DNA of 64,000 bases from Anaerolineales bacterium (GCA_015075185.1 JABTUW010000003.1:248001-312000); one strand, 5' to 3'; positions 42,036 through 50,547 are shown, counted from the stretch's first letter. The notes: a model not told the origin generated them from the letters alone. Program-made: numbers and translations.

Positions 42036-42064
42036 AGTATAATACAATCTGTCAAATCTGTCAA
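42036..42064 (-). promoter_or_regulatory. Predicted promoter of the TetR-esterase operon
   Basis: On the minus strand TTGACA (42059-42064) and TATACT (42036-42041) are 17 bp apart. A direct repeat TTGACAGAT overlaps the -35 region. Confidence 0.75.
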
Positions 42065-42226
42065 GCCCGTTTTTGTTGAATAAGAAACTTGAAGGGTAAA
42101 GCCTTAGTGGTGAATTCTCACATTATAAGGTATCATGGATTGCGAGTTTGTTACTACTCAGGAGACTGGCACTCTTCTCCTGAGTTACGAGAGTTTTTGA
42201 CCTTTAAATGATGTTGGTATTAAGCT

Positions 42227-42763
42227 ATGGACCAACTCTTTCAGGTTGATTGGAACTCTATATTTGTCCCGACGACCTCATTGGTCGAAATATTCATCCG
42301 GGGCACGCTGGTCTACCTGCTGCTCTTTTTTGTTCTGCGCTTTTTGCGCCGCGAAACCGGGGCAATTGGTATTGCCGACCTGCTGGTCATCGTCATCATT
42401 GCCGATGCAGCCCAAAACGCCATGGCCGGCGAGTACAAATCTGTTACCGAGGGAGCGGTGTTGGTAGCAACCATTGCTTTCTGGGACTATACCCTGGATT
42501 GGCTGGGATATCGCTTCCCCTGGATTCAACGCCTTCTTCGCGCCGCCCCTTTACCTTTGATCAAGAACGGGCGGATGCTGCGGCGAAATATGCGCCAGGA
42601 AATGATTACAGAGGAGGAACTGATGAGCCAGCTCCGCCAGCAGGGGATTGAAAATGTGAGCGACGTAAAGAAGGCCTATTTGGAGGGCGATGGCCGGTTC
42701 AGTGTCATCCTGAATGAGCCAAAGGGCAATAAGGCACAAAACTCAAAAGCAAAGCCCGGCTAG
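42227..42763 (+). CDS. DUF421 (YetF-like) membrane protein
   Basis: The 178-residue protein has three N-terminal hydrophobic segments and the DUF421 pattern FIRGTLVYLLLFFVLRFLRR, IADLLVIVIIADAAQNAMAG, followed by a soluble part with PLPLIKNGRMLRRNMRQEMI and EELMSQLRQQGIENVSDVKK. This matches the YetF/YcaP/YrbG family, whose function is poorly known. It is followed after 21 bp by the acetyltransferase gene, so the two may be co-transcribed. Confidence 0.85.
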   Translation: MDQLFQVDWNSIFVPTTSLVEIFIRGTLVYLLLFFVLRFLRRETGAIGIADLLVIVIIADAAQNAMAGEYKSVTEGAVLVATIAFWDYTLDWLGYRFPWIQRLLRAAPLPLIKNGRMLRRNMRQEMITEEELMSQLRQQGIENVSDVKKAYLEGDGRFSVILNEPKGNKAQNSKAKPG

Positions 42764-42784
42764 GGGCATAGTAGGGGTCAATTC

Positions 42785-43345
42785 GTGGGTAAGAGCGAAA
42801 AAGAAAAAATGCTGGCCGGAAATCTCTACAATTGTCTTGATCCTGAACTGGAGGCTGAACGCCAGCAGACCAAGCAGTTGCTCCGGCGCTACAATTTGGC
42901 CGAAACCGAGCCGGAACGGCAGGCGCTTCTGCGGCATCTGTTGGGAAAGATCGGTTCCCATTCCATCATCGAGCCGCCCTTCTATTGCAGCTACGGCCGG
43001 AATATCTACCTGGGCAACCATGTCTATTTGAATTTCTCCTGCACCATTCTGGATAATAATGAGGTGCGGATTGGTCACCGGGTGATGATCGGGCCGAATG
43101 TGCAGTTTTATACCGCGGCCCATCCCTTGCAGGCAGAGAGCCGGATTCAAGGCTGGGAGACGGCCAGGCCGATTGTCGTCGAGGATAATGCCTGGCTGGG
43201 AGGAGGGGCCATCATTTTGCCGGGAGTGGTCATTGGCCGGAACGCGGTGGTGGGGGCCGGGGCAGTGGTGACGCGGCATGTGCCGGCGAATACGGTGGTG
43301 GCGGGGAACCCGGCCCGGGTAATTAGAGAGATAGAGCAGGAATAG
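42785..43345 (+). CDS. Sugar O-acetyltransferase (maltose/galactoside type, left-handed beta-helix)
   Basis: The 186-residue protein matches the Maa/LacA family: an N-terminal helical part (ADNLYNCLDPEL-like segment), then hexapeptide repeats and the catalytic His in YTAAHPLQAESRI, ending with GNPARVIREI. It transfers acetyl from acetyl-CoA to a sugar hydroxyl. The start is GTG at 42785, in an attractive position 21 bp after the DUF421 stop; its ribosome-binding site is weak. Nodulation-protein-L-like or virginiamycin acetyltransferase alternatives are less likely given the full N-terminal domain. Confidence 0.88.
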   Translation: MGKSEKEKMLAGNLYNCLDPELEAERQQTKQLLRRYNLAETEPERQALLRHLLGKIGSHSIIEPPFYCSYGRNIYLGNHVYLNFSCTILDNNEVRIGHRVMIGPNVQFYTAAHPLQAESRIQGWETARPIVVEDNAWLGGGAIILPGVVIGRNAVVGAGAVVTRHVPANTVVAGNPARVIREIEQE

Positions 43346-43386
43346 TACCTGAACGGTTGAATCCTTGCATACTGAGTAAGAAAATT

Positions 43387-43447
43387 GCCACGAATTACAC
43401 GAATTTCACTAAAAGATTTTCGTGTTAATTCGTGCAATTTGTGGCGA
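43387..43447. repeat. CCACGAATTACACGAATTTC hairpin repeat
   Basis: CCACGAATTACACGAATTTC pairs imperfectly with TTCGTGTTAATTCGTGCAA and TTTGTGG. It lies between convergent genes and may act as a transcript end. The related element is at 11768. Confidence 0.75.
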
Positions 43448-43487
43448 AAAATCTGTCTGGCTGAAGGTATTTTGTCAGGGGTAAATT

Positions 43488-44507
43488 TTACTCCAAGGCG
43501 TACCCCAGCCAGCGTAGCTCCTCTTCCTTTTGCCGCCACTTGGGCCGCACTTTGACCCACAACTCCAGATAAACCTGGGTGCCGACCAACTCCTCGATTT
43601 GGGGCCGGGCGATCTGACCGATTTTTTTGAGCGATTTGCCCTTTTCGCCGATAACAATCGCTTTTTGCGAATCCCGCTCGATAATCAGATCGGCGCTGAT
43701 ATAGGTCATCCGCTCGCTGCGGGGCTTGAATTCGGTGACGCGCACGGCCAGGGCGTGGGGCACTTCCTGATGCAGCACCTTGAGGGCCGCCTCGCGGATG
43801 AACTCGGCGGCGATAAAGCGGGTTTGCTGGTCGGTAATTTGATCTTCGGGGAAGTAGCGCGGGCCGAGCGGCAGGTGGTCAATAATCCGGCCCAGCAGTT
43901 CCATGTGGTTGTCGCCGCGGGTGGCCGAAATTTTTAGCCACTCGCTGGCCGGATACAGTTCTAAAAAGGGCTGGGCCAGTTCTGCTTCGGACACGCTCGG
44001 GGAAAGCAAATCAGCTTTATTCAGGGCCAGGAGGACAGCGGTTTCTGCGGGAGTCGCCCCCAGATTATCACGGAGAGCCGCGGCCACCAGCCGGTCTTCC
44101 TCCGTTGGCGGCTCCGAGGCGTCAACCAGCCAGACGACCACATCGGCATCGGGTAGGGCCGCCAGCGCGGTTTCGACCAGGTATTCCCCCAGTTTGTGGT
44201 GCGGCTGGTGGATGCCTGGTGTGTCTACAAAAATCACCTGGGCGGGCGGCAAGTCCGGCTCGGATTCGGGCGAGGTGGTTAAAATACCCAGGAGCTGATT
44301 GCGGGTGGTTTGGGGTTTGGGGCTGACAATAGCAATTTTTTGGCCGAGTAGCCGGTTCAGCAGGGTGGACTTGCCGACATTGGGCCGTCCGACAACCGCC
44401 ACAAAGCCGGAATGGTGATTGGGCGGCAGGGAGTCATCCAGAAAAGGAGCTTCGTCGTCTAACTCGTCATCCTCAAATTGGGAGGGCCATTCAGCCGGGA
44501 GGCTCAC
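43488..44507 (-). CDS. era: GTPase Era
   Basis: The 339-residue protein has all G motifs: G1 GRPNVGKST (40-48), the Era effector IVSPKPQTTRNQLLGI, G3 VDTPGIHQPHHKLGEYLV, G4 ALNKADLL, and a C-terminal KH domain with IVIGEKGKSLKKIGQIARPQ. Era binds the 16S rRNA 3' end during 30S maturation. An acidic N-terminal extension of ~30 residues (FEDDELDDEAPFLDD) makes it longer than the usual ~300. The GTG start overlaps the TGA of the TPR gene by 4 bp, so the two are translationally coupled. Confidence 0.94.
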   Translation of the reverse strand: MSLPAEWPSQFEDDELDDEAPFLDDSLPPNHHSGFVAVVGRPNVGKSTLLNRLLGQKIAIVSPKPQTTRNQLLGILTTSPESEPDLPPAQVIFVDTPGIHQPHHKLGEYLVETALAALPDADVVVWLVDASEPPTEEDRLVAAALRDNLGATPAETAVLLALNKADLLSPSVSEAELAQPFLELYPASEWLKISATRGDNHMELLGRIIDHLPLGPRYFPEDQITDQQTRFIAAEFIREAALKVLHQEVPHALAVRVTEFKPRSERMTYISADLIIERDSQKAIVIGEKGKSLKKIGQIARPQIEELVGTQVYLELWVKVRPKWRQKEEELRWLGYALE

Positions 44508-45178
44508 GCCGTCTCCCGGAAGCGTTTTTCCAAATCTTCCAACATCATCGCTGCCTCGACCAGCTTATCCAGGGGGTTATCTTCCCCCCGAAAGTAACGA
44601 TAGTCACAGGGCATAATATCCAGGGTGCTGATCAAATCGGCGTGATTGGTGCGCAGGGCTGCTTCGGAGGTGTGGTACCATTGAGTAAGCTGCTCAATCG
44701 TTGCTTCCTGGAAATTGATTTTGCGCACGGTGTAATCAAGAGCCGCGGCCCAGGCATCGGGCTGGCTCAAATCAAGGTAACGTTTGCCAATCGTCACCCG
44801 GTATTCCACCCACATTTGAATAGCCGCCCCGACAATTTCCAGGCGCATGCCCTGCTTGGGCATGACGTTGGTCAGCCGGGTTTCGACCGGATCCAGGGCA
44901 TTGCTGAAAAGCGCTTCAAAGCGGTTAACCAGGTTTTTGTCTTTCTCGGTGCGGATGTAATCGCCGAGGGCATGCAGCATCAGCTCATAATCACCCATGC
45001 GCACCTGGGCGCGGGCCAGGTTAAGGTGGTAATCCGACTCCGTATCGTCCAGCCGGACCGCTTCCTGAAACAGAGTGATCGCGCTCTCCATCTCCCAGCG
45101 CTCGTAATGTTCCAGGCCGGTGCGGTTGAGCGATTGGGCGCGCAATTTATCGGTGGTAGACACGAATCTGGTTGCCAT
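44504..45178 (-). CDS. TPR-containing protein coupled to era
   Basis: The 224-residue protein has at least one TPR-like pair near the N-terminus (GLEHYERWEMESAITLFQEA then HLNLARAQVRMGDYELMLHA) and a helical remainder that I do not recognise (LEIVGAAIQMWVEYRVTIGK). It probably serves as a protein-interaction scaffold. It overlaps the start of era by GTGA, so a role linked to Era or ribosome assembly is possible. Homologues next to era in other Chloroflexota would support this. Confidence 0.7.
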   Translation of the reverse strand: MATRFVSTTDKLRAQSLNRTGLEHYERWEMESAITLFQEAVRLDDTESDYHLNLARAQVRMGDYELMLHALGDYIRTEKDKNLVNRFEALFSNALDPVETRLTNVMPKQGMRLEIVGAAIQMWVEYRVTIGKRYLDLSQPDAWAAALDYTVRKINFQEATIEQLTQWYHTSEAALRTNHADLISTLDIMPCDYRYFRGEDNPLDKLVEAAMMLEDLEKRFRETA

Positions 45179-45203
45179 GCTGGTAAAGCTTCCCTCTTGA
45201 TAA

Positions 45204-45265
45204 GGTTGGAAGATTGGAAGTCTGGGTAAGCAGTATCCATCCTTCTAACCTTCCAATCTCCCCGT
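45204..45265. repeat. GGTTGGAAGATTGGAAG hairpin repeat
   Basis: GGTTGGAAGATTGGAAGTC pairs with the opposite arm CCTTCTAACCTTCCAATCTC across about 15 bp. It is in the spacer upstream of the TPR gene. Confidence 0.75.
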
Positions 45266-45309
45266 GGATTTACGGATTTTGAAAATAAAACCTCATTAAC
45301 TCTTTAGCT

Positions 45310-46251
45310 CTATCTCCCTGCTGAACCGGGTGCGGTCAAAGCTTCAGCAGATTCGACCGGCTGGACTTCCGTAGCCAATTGTTCTTCAGCCAGCAGCTTT
45401 TTGAGCGCGGCAATCGAAACCTCAAGCATGCTTAAATCGGGTTCGCGGGTGGTCAGTCCTTGCAAAGCCAGGCCGGGCGCAATTAACAGCTTCATGAGCG
45501 GATTTTCCTGGTGCGCGGCGCTAAATTTGAGGAATTCGTAGGCAATCCCGGCGATGACCGGGATCAAGACAATCCGCGAGACAATCTTGAGCCACAGAGG
45601 TGGGTCACCGACCAGGGCAAACACAAAAATGGAAATGACCATGACGATGAGCAAAAAGGCTGTGCCGCAGCGCGGGTGGACAATACTGCATTGGGCCACT
45701 TTTTCCGGCGTCAGTTCCACGCCCTGCTCATAGGCATTGATGGCCTTGTGTTCTGCCCCGTGATACCCAAAAACGCGCTTGATTTCAGCCAGGAAGCCAA
45801 TCCCCCAGACGTAGCCCAAAAAGAGGGCCAGCCGGACCAGGCCCTCGATGAGGTGCTGGACCAGGATAGATACATCCACAAACTGCTTGATTAAGCTAAT
45901 CAACAGGAGCGGGCTGACAAAAAAGATGGCAACTGCCAGCAGCAGTGAAAAGGCCACCGTGCCCCAGGCCATCGGCCCGGTAAATTGAGCCTCTTCTTCA
46001 CCCATGGCCACCTCGGCGGAAAACATTAAAGTGCGCATCCCCAGCACCAGGGCATCCCACAATAGGGTAAAGCCCCGTAAAAAAGGCACTTTATTGATAA
46101 AGCTGGAGTAGATGCGCGGGTTGAGCGGCTCGCTGTGCAGCACAATTTCGCCCTTGGGATTGCGCACCGCCACGGCCATATGCTTGCGCCCCCGCATCAT
46201 CACCCCTTCGATAACGGCCTGGCCGCCATAATTAAAAGGTTTACTCATCAA
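45310..46251 (-). CDS. DUF1385 (YqhQ-like) membrane protein
   Basis: The 313-residue protein begins FNYGGQAVIEGVMMRGRKHM, the family signature, and has four or five hydrophobic segments, with FGYHGAEHKAINAYEQGVEL and HPRCGTAFLLIVMVISIFVF. DUF1385 proteins are conserved in Firmicutes and Chloroflexota, often near efp or prmC-like genes; the biochemical role is unknown. Conserved His, Glu and Cys residues in the HGAEHKA and HPRCG motifs suggest a metal or catalytic site. Confidence 0.9.
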   Translation of the reverse strand: MMSKPFNYGGQAVIEGVMMRGRKHMAVAVRNPKGEIVLHSEPLNPRIYSSFINKVPFLRGFTLLWDALVLGMRTLMFSAEVAMGEEEAQFTGPMAWGTVAFSLLLAVAIFFVSPLLLISLIKQFVDVSILVQHLIEGLVRLALFLGYVWGIGFLAEIKRVFGYHGAEHKAINAYEQGVELTPEKVAQCSIVHPRCGTAFLLIVMVISIFVFALVGDPPLWLKIVSRIVLIPVIAGIAYEFLKFSAAHQENPLMKLLIAPGLALQGLTTREPDLSMLEVSIAALKKLLAEEQLATEVQPVESAEALTAPGSAGR

Positions 46252-46257
46252 GACCTC

Positions 46258-46300
46258 ATGGAAGTTAGTAGCCAGTAATCAGTAGCCAGCAGTCAAAGCT
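46258..46300. repeat. GTTAGTAGCCAGTAATCAG tandem words
   Basis: AGTTAGTAGCCAGTAATCAG and TAGCCAGCAGTCAAAG belong to the same family as 11162, 54527 and 61484. Confidence 0.7.
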
Positions 46301-46452
46301 GTGAAGTCAGTTTCAATAAAGGCTTAACCGGCGATAAACAACAGAAGACGTTAAAACGATTGTACCCTGAATCGGGGGGTTGTCAAGGTGATGTGGAGTC
46401 GCATTCACCTGTCTATTTGACAAGAAAGCCTGAGCGCATTATTATACGGAAA

Positions 46453-46472
46453 ATTTGGGAGCGCTCCCAAAT
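46453..46472 (+). promoter_or_regulatory. CelR-type LacI-family operator
   Basis: ATTTGGGAGCGCTCCCAAAT is a perfect 20-bp palindrome containing TGGGAGCGCTCCCA, the known binding sequence of the cellulose regulator CelR of Thermobifida. It ends 7 bp before the regulator's ATG, so autoregulation is expected; the downstream phosphorylase would be co-regulated. Confidence 0.8.
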
Positions 46473-46479
46473 AATAAGC

Positions 46480-47493
46480 ATGAGTAAACTAACGCTCGAA
46501 CAAATTGCCGAATTATCAGGTGTGTCCCGCTCGACGGTTTCGCGGGTGGTCAATAACCATATCAGTGTCAGCCCAGAAGTCCGCCAGCGGGTCCTCCAGG
46601 TTATTGAAGAAACCGGCTATCATCCCGACCCAGCCGCGCGTTCCCTGGCCAGCCAACGCTCCGGGATCATTGGCCTGGTTATCCCCAGGTCGGTCCAGTT
46701 CCTTTTTACCGACCCTTATTACCCCCGTCTCATGCAAGGAATTGCCCAGGCCTGCAACACACACCACTATATCCTCTCTCTCTTCCTGTTCTATACCGAA
46801 GAGGAAGAGCAGCGGCTCTCGCCAAGAGTTACCCGCAAGCAGTTGGTTGATGGGGTCATTGTCAGTGCTTTGCCGGTCAAAGATCCTTTGACGGTCCAAC
46901 TGCTGGAAAATGACGTGCCGTTTGTCATGATTGGTCGTCCTACCATCTCCTCAGGCATTAGCTTTGTAGATTCCGACAATACGGAGGGCGCATACAAGGC
47001 GGTAAGCCATCTGGCCCGGCTTGGTCGCCGCCAGATTGCCACCATTACCGGCCCGCTGAATACGCTCGTGGGACTTGATCGCCGCCAGGGCTACTTAAAT
47101 GCCTTAAACGAACGAGGGTATCCTCTGGACGAAGCGCTTATCGTCGAGGGTGATTTTACCGAAACCGGCGGCTACCTGGCAATGCAGCGGTTGCTCCCTC
47201 ATTATCCCGACGCTGTTTTTGTCGCATCAGATACAATGGCCCTGGGGGCACTGCGTGCCCTGCGCAATGCCGGTTTGGCTGTGCCCCACGACATAGCCAT
47301 CGTTGGTTTCGATGATTTGCCGGGGGCCGCTATTGCCGACCCGCCGTTAACGACCATCCGCCAGCCTATTCAGCAGTTGGGCGGGCAAGCTGTGATTAGT
47401 CTTATTGACCTTCTCACGCATGGGCCGCAGCCACCCCGGCAGATCGTACTGAAAACGCAGCTGGTCATCCGCGCCTCATGCGGTGCACAATAA
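46480..47493 (+). CDS. LacI-family regulator, probable beta-glucoside/cellobiose repressor
   Basis: From the ATG at 46480 the product is 337 residues. The N-terminus has the LacI HTH and hinge (LTLEQIAELSGVSRSTVSRV, SLASQRSGIIGLVIPRS), followed by a periplasmic-binding-like domain with GVIVSALPVKDPLTVQLLE, FVMIGRPTI and AIVGFDDLPGAAIADPPLTT. A longer frame of 40 codons upstream would include the operator, which is not natural. The CelR-type palindrome sits just upstream and the GH94 phosphorylase downstream, so the likely ligand is cellobiose or another beta-glucan oligosaccharide. Confidence 0.9.
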   Translation: MSKLTLEQIAELSGVSRSTVSRVVNNHISVSPEVRQRVLQVIEETGYHPDPAARSLASQRSGIIGLVIPRSVQFLFTDPYYPRLMQGIAQACNTHHYILSLFLFYTEEEEQRLSPRVTRKQLVDGVIVSALPVKDPLTVQLLENDVPFVMIGRPTISSGISFVDSDNTEGAYKAVSHLARLGRRQIATITGPLNTLVGLDRRQGYLNALNERGYPLDEALIVEGDFTETGGYLAMQRLLPHYPDAVFVASDTMALGALRALRNAGLAVPHDIAIVGFDDLPGAAIADPPLTTIRQPIQQLGGQAVISLIDLLTHGPQPPRQIVLKTQLVIRASCGAQ

Positions 47494-47507
47494 ATAAACC
47501 ACTGTTC

Positions 47508-47546
47508 AGGTGACTGGCACTTTTGACAACCAAGTGCCAGTCACCT
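47508..47546 (+). terminator. Perfect 15-bp stem-loop between the regulator and phosphorylase genes
   Basis: AGGTGACTGGCACTT (47508-47522) pairs exactly with AAGTGCCAGTCACCT (47532-47546) around a 9-nt loop TTGACAACC. No T-run follows, so it may be an attenuator, an mRNA-stability hairpin or a dispersed repeat rather than a full terminator. Confidence 0.6.
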
Positions 47547-47568
47547 CCAGTTACAAACGGAGAAAAAC

Positions 47569-50013
47569 ATGCGCTACGGTTATTTTGACGACATCCATCG
47601 TGAGTACATCATCACCCGTCCTGATACACCCCTCCCCTGGATTAACTACCTGGGCTGTGAAGAATACTTTGGCCTTATTTCCAACACAGCCGGCGGCTAC
47701 TCCTTTTACCGGGATGCCCGCCTGCGCCGCTTGACCCGCTATCGCTACAACAATGCCCCTTTTGATACCGGCGGGCGTTATCTCTACCTGCGCGACAACA
47801 CCAGCGGCGAGTTTTGGTCGCCCTCCTGGCAGCCAACCCAGCGCCCCCTGGAAAATTACACCTGCCGGCACGGCCAGAATTATACCATTATCGCCTCTAC
47901 CTATGCCCGGATCAAAGCCGAAACCCGCTACTTTGTGCCCTTGGGAGAAACCCTGGAAATCTGGGATTTGACCGTCACCAACGAGCGGGGCGAGCCAGCC
48001 GACCTGTCGCTTTTTTCAAGCATTGAGTTTTGCCTGTGGGACGCCCAGGACGACGCGACCAACTTCCAGCGCAACTTCAACATCGGCCAGGTTGAGGTTG
48101 AAGACGGGGTCATTTACCACAAAACTGAGTATCGCGAGCGGCGCAACCACTTTGCCTATTTCGCCTGCTCGGCGGCGCTGGCCGGTTTTGACACTCAGCG
48201 CGACGCCTTTCTTGGCCCTTACCAGGGCTGGGACCACCCGCGAGTGGTCGAACAGGGCCGGTCGGCCAACTCCATTGCGTACGGCTGGGCGCCCATCGGC
48301 TCCCATCACGTTCAACTGACGTTAGCCCCCGGTGAAACCCGCCAGGTCATTTTTGTGCTGGGCTATCACGAAAATCCCCGCGATCAAAAGTTTGACCCGC
48401 CCGGCTCGCAGACGATTAACAAGCAAGGAGTCAAGCCAATCATTGTTCGTTATCTCGACCCGCAGCAGATCCAGGCTGCTTTTGAAAAACTGCGCTCCCA
48501 CTGGACTGGTCTGTTGACCCTCTTCCAGGTGCAAACGCCGGATGAGCATACCAACCGCATGGTCAATATCTGGAATGCCTACCAGTGCATGGTCACCTTT
48601 AACATGTCTCGCTCGGCTTCCTTCTACGAGTCGGGCATTGGGCGAGGCATGGGCTTCCGCGACTCCAACCAGGATTTGTTAGGGTTTGTTCACATGGTGC
48701 CGGAGCGGGCGCGGCAGCGCATCCTCGACATTGCCGCCACCCAACTGGAGAGCGGCGGCGCTTATCACCAGTACCAGCCGCTAACCAAGCGAGGCAACGA
48801 CGCCGTCGGCAGCAACTTCAACGATGATCCGCTCTGGTTGGTCCTCGGCGTGGTCGCCTATCTCAAGGAAACCGGCGATTGGAGTCTACTGGATGAATCT
48901 GTTCCTTATGATAACCGCCCCGGCAGCGAGCAGCCGCTCTACGAGCATTTGCAGCGCAGCATTCAATATACCCTCGACCGGCTGGGGCCGCATGGCCTGC
49001 CCTTGATTGGCCGGGCCGATTGGAACGACTGCCTGAATCTTAACACTTTCTCCGAAGAGCCGGGCGAGTCCTTCCAGACCACGACTAACAAGGACGGCAA
49101 GATGGCCGAGTCGGTTTTTATTGGCGGATTGTTTGTGCTGGTCGCTACGGAAATGGCTCACCTGGCCGAAGCGCGGGGGCTGAACGACGAGGCTCAATTC
49201 TATCGCCAGGCCGCTGCTGCTATGAGCGCCACAACACTGGAGCATGGGTGGGATGGAGCCTGGTTCTTGCGAGCGTATGATAATTTTGGGCAGAAGGTTG
49301 GCTCCCAGGAATGTGCGGAGGGGCAGATCTTTATTGAGCCGCAAGGCATCTGTGTTCTCGCTGGGATCGGCCTCAACGGCGGGCAAGCCGAACAGGCGTT
49401 AACCTCCGTCCGCGAGCGCCTGGCGACCCCGCACGGGATTGTTCTCCAGCAGCCGGCCTATTCCCAATATTACCTCCATCTTGGTGAAATTTCTTCCTAC
49501 CCGCCCGGTTACAAGGAAAACGCCGGCATTTTCTGCCATACCAACCCCTGGATTATGATTGCCGAGGCTCGCCTGGGCCATGGCAGCAAAGCTTATGACT
49601 ATTACCACCGCATCAACCCGTCGGCCCGCGAGGAGATCAGCGAGGTTCACCGCTGCGAGCCTTACGTTTATGCCCAAATGATTGCCGGGCGCGACGCGCC
49701 TACCCATGGCGAGGCCAAAAACTCCTGGTTAACCGGAACCGCCGCCTGGAATTATGTCGCCATTTCCCAGTGGATCCTGGGCATCCGGCCCACCTACAAC
49801 GGGCTGCAAATTGCCCCGATCATCCCCGGCGATTGGCCGGGCTTCGAGACTGTGCGTCGTTTCCGTGGTGTGACCTACCGCATCCGGGTGCAGCGTAACG
49901 GGCCGGGCAATTCCGTCGCCCTCACCGCCAATGGTCACTCCGTCAGCGGAGACATCATTCCCCTGCCGCCGCCTGGTCAGACTGAGGTTTTAGTTCAAGC
50001 AACCCTGTCTTAA
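47569..50013 (+). CDS. Glycoside hydrolase family 94 phosphorylase, cellobiose phosphorylase-like
   Basis: The 814-residue protein has the usual family length. It begins MRYGYFDDIHREYIITRPDT, a start typical of cellobiose phosphorylases, with an N-terminal beta-sandwich, a linker helix region and the (alpha/alpha)6 barrel. GRADWNDCLN (residues 482-491) contains the general-acid Asp; GIGRGMGFRDSNQDLLGF and GYKENAGIFCHTNPWIMIAE are phosphate- and sugar-binding landmarks. The enzyme splits cellobiose with phosphate into glucose-1-phosphate and glucose in the cytoplasm. The ATG has GGAG 8 nt upstream. It follows the LacI-type regulator and its operator. The substrate could be another beta-glucobiose, but cellobiose fits best. 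Confidence 0.88.
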   Translation: MRYGYFDDIHREYIITRPDTPLPWINYLGCEEYFGLISNTAGGYSFYRDARLRRLTRYRYNNAPFDTGGRYLYLRDNTSGEFWSPSWQPTQRPLENYTCRHGQNYTIIASTYARIKAETRYFVPLGETLEIWDLTVTNERGEPADLSLFSSIEFCLWDAQDDATNFQRNFNIGQVEVEDGVIYHKTEYRERRNHFAYFACSAALAGFDTQRDAFLGPYQGWDHPRVVEQGRSANSIAYGWAPIGSHHVQLTLAPGETRQVIFVLGYHENPRDQKFDPPGSQTINKQGVKPIIVRYLDPQQIQAAFEKLRSHWTGLLTLFQVQTPDEHTNRMVNIWNAYQCMVTFNMSRSASFYESGIGRGMGFRDSNQDLLGFVHMVPERARQRILDIAATQLESGGAYHQYQPLTKRGNDAVGSNFNDDPLWLVLGVVAYLKETGDWSLLDESVPYDNRPGSEQPLYEHLQRSIQYTLDRLGPHGLPLIGRADWNDCLNLNTFSEEPGESFQTTTNKDGKMAESVFIGGLFVLVATEMAHLAEARGLNDEAQFYRQAAAAMSATTLEHGWDGAWFLRAYDNFGQKVGSQECAEGQIFIEPQGICVLAGIGLNGGQAEQALTSVRERLATPHGIVLQQPAYSQYYLHLGEISSYPPGYKENAGIFCHTNPWIMIAEARLGHGSKAYDYYHRINPSAREEISEVHRCEPYVYAQMIAGRDAPTHGEAKNSWLTGTAAWNYVAISQWILGIRPTYNGLQIAPIIPGDWPGFETVRRFRGVTYRIRVQRNGPGNSVALTANGHSVSGDIIPLPPPGQTEVLVQATLS

Positions 50014-50151
50014 CTTTTCTCGTAACTATGGGGATACGATGATATTGGTTGAAATAGACCAATTGAGCCTTCAGGGCAGGCCCATATTGGACCGGCTGAC
50101 TTATCCCAGACAGGTGAAACTTTAAACATACCCGCCAAAGAAATCAAACTC

Positions 50152-50180
50152 TTGACCAGTAACTCAAAATGGTGTATAGT
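50152..50180 (+). promoter_or_regulatory. Promoter of the excisionase-like gene
   Basis: TTGACC (50152-50157) and TATAGT (50175-50180) are 17 bp apart. Confidence 0.65.
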
Positions 50181-50196
50181 GGTCAAAACTTTGACC
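50181..50196 (+). promoter_or_regulatory. Palindromic operator at the transcription start
   Basis: GGTCAAAACTTTGACC is a 7-bp perfect inverted repeat (GGTCAAA-AC-TTTGACC) directly after the -10 box. It is a candidate site for the encoded HTH protein itself. Confidence 0.55.
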
Positions 50197-50210
50197 TGCG
50201 AGGGTAAAAT

Positions 50211-50444
50211 ATGCGGGATGAAATATTAAGTACCAGAGAAGCGGCTATTATCTTGGGCATGACCCAGGAAACAGTGAGCCGTCTGATCAAGAAGGGCAAA
50301 CTGGAAGGTCAAAAGTTAGGGGGGTTTTTTGTGGTGACGCGCACCAGCGTGGAAATCTATGTCACCACTACCAATGGCAAAAGCAAGAATGATCCTACCC
50401 GCAAGCTTTTAGCAGGAGATAAAATAAAGACGAGCCAACAATAA
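50211..50444 (+). CDS. Excisionase-like MerR/HTH_17 DNA-binding protein
   Basis: The 77-residue protein is a single winged HTH of the excisionase (xis/HTH_17) type: ILSTREAAIILGMTQETVSR followed by LIKKGKLEGQKLGGFFVVTR, then VEIYV and a basic tail. Such proteins are DNA-bending recombination directionality factors or small repressors. No integrase or phage gene is nearby, so this is either a stand-alone regulator or an orphan. It has its own promoter, a palindrome at the start of transcription and a terminator that overlaps its stop codon. Confidence 0.8.
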   Translation: MRDEILSTREAAIILGMTQETVSRLIKKGKLEGQKLGGFFVVTRTSVEIYVTTTNGKSKNDPTRKLLAGDKIKTSQQ

Positions 50445-50466
50445 TTAACGTTGGCTCGTTCTTCAT
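50431..50466 (+). terminator. Terminator overlapping the stop of the excisionase-like gene
   Basis: ACGAGCCAAC (50431-50440) pairs with GTTGGCTCGT (50451-50460), followed by TCTTCA. The stop codon TAA lies in the loop. Confidence 0.75.
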
Positions 50467-50477
50467 CCTGTAAGCGG

Positions 50478-50545
50478 GAGGGCTGGAAGCATGGAAAGTG
50501 GGCTACTTCTCAGGCCAGCCCTCCAATCCTCCAGCCTTCCACTTA
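50478..50545. repeat. GGGCTGGAAGCATGGAAAG hairpin repeat
   Basis: GGGAGGGCTGGAAGCATGG pairs with the opposite arm CCAGCCCTCCAATCCTCCAG and CCTTCC. It lies between convergent genes. Confidence 0.75.
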
Positions 50546-50547
50546 CT

